Assembly: GCA_947474565.1 (NCBI GenBank)
Contig: CANJIS010000001.1
Location: 151,245-215,244, forward strand
DNA length: 64,000 nucleotides
Reading direction: 5' to 3'
DNA from: Alphaproteobacteria bacterium
GTDB lineage: Bacteria; Pseudomonadota; Alphaproteobacteria; Micropepsales; Micropepsaceae
Part shown: positions 28,782 through 36,005 of the stretch, one piece after another
How positions within the stretch are numbered: position 1 is the first letter of the stretch
Layout: every line of letters starts with the position of its first letter
Translations under genes and position numbers: made by a program
Notes under the pieces: generated by a model
What the model was told of the DNA's origin: nothing
What the model saw: the letters and a program-made list of their open reading frames with translations, nothing else
The model's database searches: none

Positions 28782-30050
28782 GTGAAACTTCTACTGGTCG
28801 GATCGGGCGGCCGCGAACATGCGCTGGCCTGGGCTTTGGCCCAAAGCCCCCTGAAGCCCAAAATCTATGCCGCCCCCGGCAATGCCGGGATCGCTAGGCA
28901 CGCCGAGTGCGTGCCGATTGCCGCCACGGATTTCAATGCCCTGAAGGATTTCGCCGTCGCGCAGAAAATAGACTTCGCAGTGATCGCCGCCGATGCCCAG
29001 TTGGTGGGCGGGCTGTGGGATGTGCTGGAAGGCGCAGGCATCAAGGCGCTGGGTCCATCCAAAGCCGCCGCCGTGCTGGAAGGCTCCAAAGGTTTTGTCA
29101 AAGACCTTTGCGCCGCCAAGGGCATTCCCACCGCCGCCTATCAACGCTTCCGCGATGCCGCATCTGCCAAGCGCTTCGCCGATAGCATCGGCTTGCCGGT
29201 GGTGATCAAGGCTGACGGCCTGGCCGCGGGCAAAGGCGTCATCATCGCGGGCAGCAAAGCCGAAAGCGACAAGGCCATCGACTTTATGTTTGAAGGCGGC
29301 TTCGGCGACAGCGGCAATGAAGTCGTCATCGAAGAATTCATGGACGGCGAAGAAGCCAGCTTCTTCGCGCTGTCTGATGGCGAGAATGTCATTGCGCTTG
29401 CGGGCGCGCAGGATCACAAGCGCGTCGGCGAAGGCGATACCGGCCCCAACACCGGCGGCATGGGCGCCTACAGCCCCGCGCCGGTTCTGCCGCCGTCACT
29501 GGAACAGGTGGCGATGGATCAGTTCATCAAGCCCACCGTGGCCGCGTTCGCCGAACAGGGCCGCCCCTATATGGGCGTGCTCTATCTGGGGCTGATGATC
29601 ACCAAGACCGGCCCCAAGCTGGTGGAATATAACTGCCGCTTCGGCGACCCGGAGGCGCAGGTGCTGATGCCGCGCCTGAAAAGCGATTTGCTTTCGGCGC
29701 TGATTGCCGCCCGCAACGGCACGCTCAATAAAGTGGCACTGGAATGGAGCGCCGATCCCGCCCTCACCGTGGTGATGGCTTCCGGCGGCTATCCCGGGCC
29801 GTATGAAAAGGGACATGAGATTTTCGGGCTGGAAGAAGCGGCCCGCATTCCCGGCGTCACCATCTTCCATGCCGGGACCGAAAATCGGGACGGCAAAATT
29901 CTAGCCGTGGGCGGCCGGGTGCTGAATGTCACCGCCACCGGGGCGACCATCGCGCAGGCGCAGCAAAGGGCTTACGAAGCGGTGGACAAGATTTCCTGGA
30001 AAGGCAGCTTCTTCCGCAAAGATATTGGTTGGAGGGCGCTAAAACGCTGA
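28782..30050 (+). CDS. purD: Phosphoribosylamine-glycine ligase
   Basis: The 422-residue ATP-grasp enzyme makes glycinamide ribonucleotide in purine synthesis. It starts at a GTG with KLLLVGSGGREHALAWAL, and has FVIKADGLAAGKGV-like and GEEASFFALSDGE segments plus YNCRFGDPEAQ. The start fits the family exactly. The stop codon TGA lies in the loop of a 12-bp perfect inverted repeat. Confidence 0.97.
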   Translation: MKLLLVGSGGREHALAWALAQSPLKPKIYAAPGNAGIARHAECVPIAATDFNALKDFAVAQKIDFAVIAADAQLVGGLWDVLEGAGIKALGPSKAAAVLEGSKGFVKDLCAAKGIPTAAYQRFRDAASAKRFADSIGLPVVIKADGLAAGKGVIIAGSKAESDKAIDFMFEGGFGDSGNEVVIEEFMDGEEASFFALSDGENVIALAGAQDHKRVGEGDTGPNTGGMGAYSPAPVLPPSLEQVAMDQFIKPTVAAFAEQGRPYMGVLYLGLMITKTGPKLVEYNCRFGDPEAQVLMPRLKSDLLSALIAARNGTLNKVALEWSADPALTVVMASGGYPGPYEKGHEIFGLEEAARIPGVTIFHAGTENRDGKILAVGGRVLNVTATGATIAQAQQRAYEAVDKISWKGSFFRKDIGWRALKR

Positions 30051-30065
30051 ACCGCGTTTTAGCGC
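30036..30065 (+). other. Perfect 12-bp inverted repeat around the purD stop codon
   Basis: GCGCTAAAACGC (30036-30047) and GCGTTTTAGCGC (30054-30065) are exact inverse copies separated by six bases that contain the purD TGA. There is no adjacent T-run, only TTTTT about 25 bases later. It could limit transcription into the next gene, stabilise the mRNA end or be a protein site. Confidence 0.6.
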
Positions 30066-30134
30066 GTGGGTTGGCGGGCTTTGGCGGGATGATCTTTTTG
30101 TTGACACTGACAGCGGCAAGCGGCAACTGACATT

Positions 30135-30755
30135 ATGCTTTTCTGGGCTGGACTCATTCTGATTGCGCTTGGGGGTTGCGCCCTTTTCATTGACCGGGCG
30201 CTGGCGCACTTCATCTATGACCATGTCAACGCCAGGACCCACAAGTTCGTGGACAGCATTACCCATTACGCCAAGGCCGGCCATTGGCTGGGGGCGGCGA
30301 TCCTGGCACTGGCCGGCGCGGCCATCGCCCGGCATTTCGGGGCGCGCGGCGCCGACCTGCCGCAACTGATCAATTATCCCCTGGCCTTTATCGCCATGCT
30401 GACACTGGGCAGCGCGGTGCTGCATGTCATCAAGCTGGTGCTGGGCCGCCGCCGCCCGCGCGACGATATGGAAATGGGGCTGTATGGCTTTCAGCCTTTC
30501 GCCTTCAACCTGGAATACAATTCCTTCCCGTCCGGCCATTCGCTGACCATCTCTTGCGTCGCGGTGATCTTCACGTGTGTGTGGCCGGGCTGGTGGCCGC
30601 TGTTCTTCGCCATCGCGTTCGTTCTGGCCAGCACGCGCGCGTTGCTGACGGCGCATTTCCTCAGCGACATTCTGATTGGCGCGGGTATCGGCATTCTGGC
30701 CGGGCGCGAAGTGCTGCTGCTGGGCTTCCCGGGTTACGCGCCGGGTTGGTTCTGA
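30135..30755 (+). CDS. PAP2-family membrane phosphatase
   Basis: The 206-residue protein has about five membrane helices and the PAP2 phosphatase motifs: KLVLGRRRPRD (KxxxxxxRP), PSGHSL (PSGH), and a third block STRALLTAHFLSDILIG (SRxxxxxHxxxD). Family members dephosphorylate lipid phosphates such as undecaprenyl or phosphatidylglycerol phosphate. Which lipid is used here is not shown by sequence. It follows purD after 84 bases. Confidence 0.92.
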   Translation: MLFWAGLILIALGGCALFIDRALAHFIYDHVNARTHKFVDSITHYAKAGHWLGAAILALAGAAIARHFGARGADLPQLINYPLAFIAMLTLGSAVLHVIKLVLGRRRPRDDMEMGLYGFQPFAFNLEYNSFPSGHSLTISCVAVIFTCVWPGWWPLFFAIAFVLASTRALLTAHFLSDILIGAGIGILAGREVLLLGFPGYAPGWF

Positions 30756-30756
30756 C

Positions 30757-31185
30757 GTGACGGCGTCGGCGACCATTTCCAAGCACATCGCCGGGATCAA
30801 GGACTGGCGCGGCAAGACATTCGCCACCGTGCGCAAGGTCATACTTTCCGCCGACAAAGACATCGTCGAAGAATTAAAATGGATGGGCAGCCCGGTCTGG
30901 TCGAAGGACGGCATGATCGCGGTCGCCAATGCGCACAAGGGCAAGGTGAAGCTTACCTTCGCCCATGGTGCACATGTCGCCGATCCGGCCAAACTGTTCA
31001 ACGATGGCTTTGGGGGCAATGAACGCCGCGCGATTGATTTCTTCGAGACCGACAAGGTGAAAGAGACTGCGCTGAAGGCGCTGGTCAAAGCCGCGATTGC
31101 GTACAATCAGGCAGGCTTGAAAAAGAACAATCCGAAGAAGACGGTGAAGAAAAAGAAGAAGAAGACGCCGAGCCTTAAGGCCTAA
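30757..31185 (+). CDS. DUF1801 (YdhG-like) domain protein
   Basis: The 142-residue protein starts at a GTG two bases after the PAP2 stop. It contains the DUF1801 pattern: KDIVEELKWMGSPVWSKDG, the VKLTFAHGAH strand and FETDKVKETALKALVKAAI. The last 20 or so residues form a lysine tract typical of this family's nucleic-acid- or acid-interacting tails. Function is not established. Confidence 0.85.
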   Translation: MTASATISKHIAGIKDWRGKTFATVRKVILSADKDIVEELKWMGSPVWSKDGMIAVANAHKGKVKLTFAHGAHVADPAKLFNDGFGGNERRAIDFFETDKVKETALKALVKAAIAYNQAGLKKNNPKKTVKKKKKKTPSLKA

Positions 31186-31192
31186 GCCAACC

Positions 31193-31327
31193 TGTCATTC
31201 CCGGCGAGCGCTGCACGCTTTGCGTGCGGCGTGAGGGAAGGGAACCCAGGTCTATAAACTGGGTCGGTCCTGCTACCTGGGTCCCCTTCCCTTGCTCAGG
31301 CTGCGCCTTCGCTCGCCGGGGATGACA
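31193..31327. repeat. Intergenic palindromic repeat, family A (full pair), 3' of GIY-YIG gene
   Basis: The left arm runs from TGTCATTCCCGGCGAGCG to GAAGGGAACCCAGG. The right arm runs from CCTGGGTCCCCTTCCCTTG to CTCGCCGGGGATGACAC. It ends eight bases before the stop of the GIY-YIG gene. Half of the same repeat recurs on the other side of that gene at 31631. Confidence 0.88.
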
Positions 31328-31334
31328 CCGAGGG

Positions 31335-31619
31335 TCAGATCAGGCCCGGTGACAGATCATTCCAACCGGAATTTTCTTTTTCGATCAGCCTGATTTTCCA
31401 GGCGCGATCCCAGCCCTTGATTTGTTTTTCGCGTTCGATGGCGGTGCGGACATCTTCGTGGATTTCGTACCAGACCAGAATTTCCACGCCATACTTCTTG
31501 GTGAAGCCCGGCACCTGCCTCTCCTTGTGCTCACCGGTGCGGCGGGCAACATCATTGGTCACGCCCGTGTAGAGCGTACCGTTGCGTTGACTGGCGAGCA
31601 TGTAAACAAAATAGATCAT
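31335..31619 (-). CDS. GIY-YIG nuclease domain protein
   Basis: The 94-residue protein is a stand-alone GIY-YIG domain of the UPF0213 type. The first strand pair is VYMLASQRNGTLYTGVTNDV, followed by the catalytic arginine in RRTGEHKE and the metal-binding glutamate in AIEREKQIKGW. Such proteins are probable endonucleases of unknown substrate. The gene is placed exactly between a full family A repeat and a half copy of it, like the second GIY-YIG gene at 45816 between family D repeats. Confidence 0.93.
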   Translation of the reverse strand: MIYFVYMLASQRNGTLYTGVTNDVARRTGEHKERQVPGFTKKYGVEILVWYEIHEDVRTAIEREKQIKGWDRAWKIRLIEKENSGWNDLSPGLI

Positions 31620-31630
31620 TTGTTTCGTCT

Positions 31631-31680
31631 GCCTGGGTCCCCTTCCCTCGGCACTACGCGCCTCGCCGGGGATGACACTG
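31631..31680. repeat. Half-unit of family A repeat, 5' of GIY-YIG gene
   Basis: It reads GCCTGGGTCCCCTTCCCTCG, then ACGCGCCTCGCCGGGGATGA. It is the right arm of family A only, in the same orientation as the right arm of the full copy at 31193. It begins eleven bases upstream of the GIY-YIG start and ends just before the tadA stop. Confidence 0.88.
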
Positions 31681-31682
31681 AG

Positions 31683-32132
31683 TTATCGGCGTGCCCTAAA
31701 AAAATCCCGAAGAATTTCGCCTGCACCTGCCGCGTCACCGGCGCGGGCAATCACCGGCCGGTGATGGCAGGTCGCCTGTTCGAAAAAGCGCGCGCCGTGC
31801 AGCACCGCGCCGCCCTTGGGATCGTCCGCCGCGAAAACCAGCCGCGCCACACGCGCCAGCGCGATGGCGCCGGCGCACATGGCGCAAGGCTCCAGCGACA
31901 CGAACAATTGCGTGCCGGTGAGCCGCTCATTGCCCAACGCCAACGCCCCTGCCCGCATCACCAGCATTTCGGCATGGGCGGTGGGGTCTTTGCGTTCAAC
32001 AATCCGGTTGCCGTCCTGGGCCAAAAGCGCGCCATCGGCGGCAAGCAAGACCGCCCCAACCGGCACTTCGCCCCGTGTGGCCGCCGCTTTGGCTTCGGCC
32101 AGCGCCAGTGCTATGGCTTCCTCGTCATCCAT
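31683..32132 (-). CDS. tadA: tRNA adenosine deaminase
   Basis: The 149-residue zinc deaminase converts A34 to inosine in tRNA-Arg(ACG). Zinc and catalytic residues are in TAHAEML (H53, E55) and SLEPCAMCAGAI (C83, C86). The start at 32132 gives MDDEEAIALALAEAKAAATR, which matches the family. An ATG nine bases earlier is possible. The start codon overlaps the divergent rluB start codon in CATG, so neither gene has an upstream spacer. Confidence 0.93.
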   Translation of the reverse strand: MDDEEAIALALAEAKAAATRGEVPVGAVLLAADGALLAQDGNRIVERKDPTAHAEMLVMRAGALALGNERLTGTQLFVSLEPCAMCAGAIALARVARLVFAADDPKGGAVLHGARFFEQATCHHRPVIARAGDAAGAGEILRDFFRARR

Positions 32133-33063
32133 GGAGGCCATTTTGGCCGAAGAAACAGACGATAGCGATAGGGGCGATAGCGAGACCGCCGATAGCGGGC
32201 GCGATGGCGACCGCATTGCCAAGTTTATCGCCCGGGCCGGCATCTGCTCGCGCCGCGACGCGGAAAAGCTGGTCGCGGAAGGCCGCGTGGTCATGGACGG
32301 CAAGATCGTCGCCAGCCCCGCCGTAAAAGTCATGCCCCACAATGTCGTTGTGGTGGACGGCAAGCCGCTGCCCGCACCCGAAGGGGCGCGGCTGTGGCGC
32401 TATCACAAACCATCCGGCCTGGTGACCACGCACAAGGACGAAAAAGACCGGCCCACCGTCTTCGCCAATCTGCCCAAGAGCCTGGGACGCGTCGTGTCGG
32501 TGGGACGGCTGGATTACAATTCCGAAGGCCTGCTGCTGCTGACCAATGACGGCCAGATTGCGCGGATGCTGGAAATGCCGTCTTCCGGCTGGATACGAAA
32601 ATACCGGGCGCGGCTGTTCGGCAAGGTGACGCAGGCCGATCTGGAAAAGCTCGCCACCGGCGCCACCATCGCGGGCGTCACCTATGGCCCCATCCTGGCC
32701 GACATCGAACGCACCAAGGGCATGTATAGCTGGGTGCAGGTGTCGCTGAAGGAAGGCAAGAACCGCGAAGTCAAACGGGTGATGGAATCGCTGGGGCTGA
32801 AAGTCGCCCGGCTGATCCGCATTTCCTATGGCCCGTTCCAGCTTGGCCAATTGGCCGAAGGCGCAGTGGAGGAAATTCCCGCCAAGCTGTGGCGGCCTTC
32901 GCTTGGCATCACCGCCAAAAAACAGGTAGAAGCCGACCACGACAAGCCTTGGGAAAAGCCCCCTTCCGCCAAATCCAAAGGCGGAAAAAAGGCTGCGGGC
33001 ACGGTCGAAAAGTCATCCGGCGCCAAAGCGCCTGCGAAAAAAGGTAAAGGCTGGACACCATGA
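32131..33063 (+). CDS. rluB: Ribosomal large subunit pseudouridine synthase B family
   Basis: The 310-residue enzyme has an N-terminal S4 RNA-binding domain (DRIAKFIARAGICSRRDAEK) and an RsuA/RluB catalytic domain with the active aspartate in VGRLDYNSEGLLLL (D128). The C-terminus is a lysine-rich tail. The first 30 residues are acidic and repetitive (DSDRGDSETADSGRDGD), encoded by repeated CGATAG units. The ATG at 32131 is used; a TTG at 32143 is an alternative. RsuA/RluE-type specificity cannot be excluded. Confidence 0.92.
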   Translation: MEAILAEETDDSDRGDSETADSGRDGDRIAKFIARAGICSRRDAEKLVAEGRVVMDGKIVASPAVKVMPHNVVVVDGKPLPAPEGARLWRYHKPSGLVTTHKDEKDRPTVFANLPKSLGRVVSVGRLDYNSEGLLLLTNDGQIARMLEMPSSGWIRKYRARLFGKVTQADLEKLATGATIAGVTYGPILADIERTKGMYSWVQVSLKEGKNREVKRVMESLGLKVARLIRISYGPFQLGQLAEGAVEEIPAKLWRPSLGITAKKQVEADHDKPWEKPPSAKSKGGKKAAGTVEKSSGAKAPAKKGKGWTP

Positions 33064-33284
33064 AGAAGAACAAGCAACCGAAGCTGCCGCCGCCCTATGC
33101 CGCCGAAGTGAAAGACCATCGCCACTCCGGCACCTTCGAAGTGCTGGTGCCGGTGCCGGATCGCAACAAGCCGGTGAAAGCGCCCCCCTCATTCGAAACC
33201 CTCCAGGCTGCGGAAAACTGGATCCACAGCCCAGAGGGCAAGGAATTCATCGCCGATACGATGGAAGAAGCCCGAAAAGGCTAA
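33060..33284 (+). CDS. Small hypothetical protein
   Basis: The 74-residue soluble protein overlaps the rluB stop in ATGA. It starts with a basic, proline-containing segment (KKNKQPKLPPPYAAEVKDHR), then a short beta stretch (GTFEVLVPVPDR), and ends in a helix with NWIHSPEGKEFIADTMEEA. I do not recognise the family. Coupling to rluB suggests a ribosome or RNA context, which is only an inference. Confidence 0.65.
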   Translation: MKKNKQPKLPPPYAAEVKDHRHSGTFEVLVPVPDRNKPVKAPPSFETLQAAENWIHSPEGKEFIADTMEEARKG

Positions 33285-33289
33285 TCGTT

Positions 33290-33589
33290 TTACGGGCTGC
33301 TGTTGCGCAGCCAGAAGCCATCATCATCGAACGGCTGGCCGTTGCGCAGCGGTCCATTCATGTTGGCCGCGCCGGTGACCGAGCCGGATATACCGGCGGT
33401 CGGCGCCGCAAGATCATCGGCGACCTTGCCGCCCGAAGGCTGGGTGGTGCCGATGTTACGGCCCGAGGGGCTTTCGCCATATTCAATCGAGCGGCCATGC
33501 ACGCCCGGATTCTGGCTGGCGGCATCGGCATAGGCCATGCCGGTGAACGCAATGGTGGCCGTGGCGGCGAGGATGATAAGTTTCTTCAT
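33290..33589 (-). CDS. Small secreted hypothetical protein
   Basis: The 99-residue protein starts at 33589 with AGGAGA five bases upstream. It has a Sec signal peptide, KKLIILAATATIAFTGMAYA, and a mature part rich in glycine, serine, asparagine and proline without cysteine. I recognise no domain. The near-EcfG promoter upstream at 33631-33655 suggests stress induction. It converges with the rluB-linked gene, with five bases between the stops. Confidence 0.7.
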   Translation of the reverse strand: MKKLIILAATATIAFTGMAYADAASQNPGVHGRSIEYGESPSGRNIGTTQPSGGKVADDLAAPTAGISGSVTGAANMNGPLRNGQPFDDDGFWLRNSSP

Positions 33590-33630
33590 GGTGTTCTCCT
33601 GTCGTCTCAAGTCCCTTCTTCGTTTTTGAT

Positions 33631-33655
33631 AACGTCACATGTTTACGAAGGCTCC
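33631..33655 (-). promoter_or_regulatory. Near-match to EcfG-type promoter
   Basis: On the minus strand GGAGC (33651-33655) is followed after 16 bases by CGTT (33631-33634). It differs from the EcfG consensus GGAAC-N16/17-CGTT by one base. It sits about 40 bases upstream of the secreted protein at 33589, the same geometry as at 26020. Confidence 0.4.
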
Positions 33656-33900
33656 CCTCGGGAACCGGCGTGCGCGGCGGGGACTCAGCTTCTATTTTTC
33701 CGCATGGAGGGAACATTGCGGGGTTCCATGATGGTTTCCGCCCTTCCGCAAAAGCCAAGCGATTTCTCCTGATTTGGCACACCGCGCACGCCGGTTTTTC
33801 CCGCTTTTCCGCACTTTGCGGGCACAAAGGGTATCGCCCCGGTAACGCTTCGTTAGCGCGGCGCGGTTAACCTCGCATTTGGGTTTTCCGGGAGACCCCG
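33656..33900. other. Intergenic stretch upstream of the Sel1 gene
   Basis: The gap between the gene start at 33589 and the one at 33901 is just over 300 bases. Besides the promoter-like site noted separately, I see only the inverted repeat TAACG-CTT-CGTTA at 33843-33855, about 45 bases before the Sel1 ATG, and a GGGAG ribosome-binding site. No small gene or RNA is evident. Confidence 0.4.
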
Positions 33901-34497
33901 ATGCGTAAACTGACCATTGCCGCTCTTGTCATCTGCTTTGCCGCCGCCGCGACCGCGGCGTTCGCCGGCCCGTTTGAAAACGGCGCCGACGCTTTCCGCC
34001 GCGGCGATTACCAGGGCGCCATGAACGCCTGGCGCAGCCTCGCTGCTACCGACGCCATGGTGCAGAACAATATCGGCATCATGTACAAAGGCGGCCGCGG
34101 CGTTTCGCGCGATTACAACATGGCCATGCAGTGGTTCTCCCGCTCCGCCGCCAACGGCAACAGCTTCGGCCAGAACAATATGGGCGGCATCTACCGCGAC
34201 GGCCTTGGCGTGCAGCGCGACTATGCCCGCGCGCAGACCTTCTTCCGTGCCGGCGCCCAGCAGGGCAATGCCGGCGCCCAGATCAATCTGGGTCTGATGC
34301 TGATGCAGGACCAGGGCAATCGCCCCGATCCGGTTCAGGCTTATATGTGGTTCGACCTCGCCGCCCAGCAGGGCATGCAACAGGCCGTTTCCTACCGCAA
34401 CCAGGTGCGCCAGCGCATGAGCAACGCCGATGTGGCGACGGCGACCAACGCCTCGCAGCGCTGCCGCGCCAACAACTTCAAGAATTGCGCAGCCTAA
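33901..34497 (+). CDS. Sel1-repeat protein, exported
   Basis: The 198-residue protein has a Sec signal peptide ending AAFAG and then about four Sel1-like repeats: AMVQNNIGIMYKGGRGVSRD, then FGQNNMGGIYRDGLGVQRDY, and so on. Sel1 repeats are helical adaptors for protein-protein contacts. The C-terminus has two cysteines (RCRANNFKNC) that may form a disulfide. No partner is evident. A strong terminator follows. Confidence 0.9.
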   Translation: MRKLTIAALVICFAAAATAAFAGPFENGADAFRRGDYQGAMNAWRSLAATDAMVQNNIGIMYKGGRGVSRDYNMAMQWFSRSAANGNSFGQNNMGGIYRDGLGVQRDYARAQTFFRAGAQQGNAGAQINLGLMLMQDQGNRPDPVQAYMWFDLAAQQGMQQAVSYRNQVRQRMSNADVATATNASQRCRANNFKNCAA

Positions 34498-34525
34498 AGA
34501 CTAGCCTCGTCCTCTAGACGGCGGC

Positions 34526-34560
34526 AAAGGCGCGGACTCCGGTCCACGCCTTTTCTGTTT
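34526..34560 (+). terminator. Rho-independent terminator after the Sel1 gene
   Basis: AAAGGCG-C-GGAC and GTCC-A-CGCCTTT form an 11-bp stem with one C-A mismatch around a TCCG loop. TTTTCTGTTT follows. It ends the Sel1 gene's transcript. Confidence 0.75.
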
Positions 34561-34612
34561 GGGGCGCGTGCTTCAGGATTGCCCTGATGCATCTTCTGCT
34601 TAGTATCGCGCC

Positions 34613-35893
34613 ATGCATTCCGAAGCCCTCACCGCTTTAGCCTTGTTGCTCGCCGCCGCCGTGGTGATGGGGCTGGCCATGTCGCGCTGCCGCCTGCCCG
34701 CCGCTGCAGGCTTTATCCTGATTGGCGTGGCCGGCGGCCCCAGCGGCTTTTCCCTGATCGACCCCACCCCCATGATCGCCACCATGGCCGATCTGGGCGT
34801 GCTGATGCTGCTGTTCCTGATCGGCATGGAATTGCGGCTGCAGTCTTTCCGCAAGCTGCTTCCACTCGCCCTGGGCGTGACCATCGCCACCATCCTGCTG
34901 ATCGCTTCCACCGTCTGGCTGTTCACCTTCTATGTCCATGGCGAACTCAAGGGCGGCATCGTCATCGGCTTCATGCTGTCGATCTCATCCACCGCCGTGG
35001 CGATGAAGATGATGAACGATGTGGGCGAAAAGACTACCAACGCCGGGCGTCTGTCGGTGGCAATATTGGTGGCGCAGGATCTGGCCGTGGTGCCGCTGCT
35101 GCTGATCACCAACGGCATGGGCGGGGATGTAGAGGGCAGCCTGTTCGGCATTGCCTGGCGGCTGGCTCTGGCGCTGGCCTTGCTGGTGGGCTTCATCGCA
35201 GCCTTGAGCAAAGTCAAAAGCTTCCGCTTTCCCGGCGACCAGTATCTGCTGAAGGATTTCGATGTCGGCACGCTGGGCATTGTCGGCCTGTGCTTTGCCG
35301 CCGCCGCGCTGTCGAGCCTGATCAGCTTGTCGCCGGCGCTGGGCGCGTTCCTGGGCGGCTTGCTACTGGGCCATTCGACTTTATGCCGCGCCGCCGAAAG
35401 CATGACGGCGCCGATCCAGTCCATTCTTCTGTTCGTCTTCTTCCTGTCGGTGGGCCTGCTGATCGATCTGCAATATCTGCGCGAACAGATGTGGGTGATC
35501 CTGGCGGCGCTGGTGGTGGTGACGGGCGGAAAAACATTCCTCAACTGGCTGCTGCTGATGATCGCGGGCGAGCCCTTCGACACCGCAGTACAGTCGTCGC
35601 TGTTCCTGTCGCCGGTGGGAGAATTCTCGTTCGTGATCGCGGGCGCAGGGCTGGCGGCGGGCGCACTCAGCGCCTCGGGCTACAAGCTGGCCATCGCGGT
35701 GATCGCCATGTCGCTGCTGGCGACGCCGATCTGGTTCCTGATGGCGCGGCTGATGCACAAAGTGGTGCTGGGCCAGGCGCGAATTCTGGGGTTTGACCTG
35801 GCGGGTTTGAGATTGTGGGGCGGTCAAGCGCAGTTGCAGGCCGCTGCCGCCGGTGCCGAAAAAGAATGGGATCCGGGACAGTCAGGCCTGTGA
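34613..35893 (+). CDS. CPA2-family cation:proton antiporter
   Basis: This 426-residue membrane protein has about twelve helices and resembles the transport part of KefB/KefC and related Na/H exchangers. Motifs include AAGFILIGVAGGPSGFSLI, LGVLMLLFLIGMELRL and VAILVAQDLAVVPLLL with the ion-binding Q-D pair. It lacks the C-terminal TrkA-N/RCK domain of Kef proteins, so glutathione gating is unlikely. It stands alone between a terminator and a family C repeat. Confidence 0.9.
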   Translation: MHSEALTALALLLAAAVVMGLAMSRCRLPAAAGFILIGVAGGPSGFSLIDPTPMIATMADLGVLMLLFLIGMELRLQSFRKLLPLALGVTIATILLIASTVWLFTFYVHGELKGGIVIGFMLSISSTAVAMKMMNDVGEKTTNAGRLSVAILVAQDLAVVPLLLITNGMGGDVEGSLFGIAWRLALALALLVGFIAALSKVKSFRFPGDQYLLKDFDVGTLGIVGLCFAAAALSSLISLSPALGAFLGGLLLGHSTLCRAAESMTAPIQSILLFVFFLSVGLLIDLQYLREQMWVILAALVVVTGGKTFLNWLLLMIAGEPFDTAVQSSLFLSPVGEFSFVIAGAGLAAGALSASGYKLAIAVIAMSLLATPIWFLMARLMHKVVLGQARILGFDLAGLRLWGGQAQLQAAAAGAEKEWDPGQSGL

Positions 35894-35917
35894 GACAGCC
35901 CTAGCAATCCAGTTTGT

Positions 35918-36005
35918 ATCCGCTGCCGCTCGCCCAAGCTCGCGGCGGCTCACGACTTTCGCAGGTCCACTGGACCTGCTCATGCGCTTTGCGCACCGTC
36001 GTTCG
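35918..36005. repeat. Intergenic repeat, family C (inverted)
   Basis: On the minus strand it reads TGAGCAGGTCCAGTGGACCT, then GCGAAAGTCGTGAGCCGC and CGCGAGCTTGGGCGAGCGGC. The first hairpin is CAGGTCCAGTGGACCTG-like and the second is CCGC...GCGG. The TGA at its start is the stop codon of the CDF transporter gene, as at 25555 for the acyltransferase gene. The exact left and right edges are uncertain. Confidence 0.75.

Noticed and set aside
32159..32215. CGATAG units considered as a CRISPR or microsatellite array
   Set aside because: The units are too short and irregular for CRISPR, have no spacers, and lie inside the rluB reading frame.
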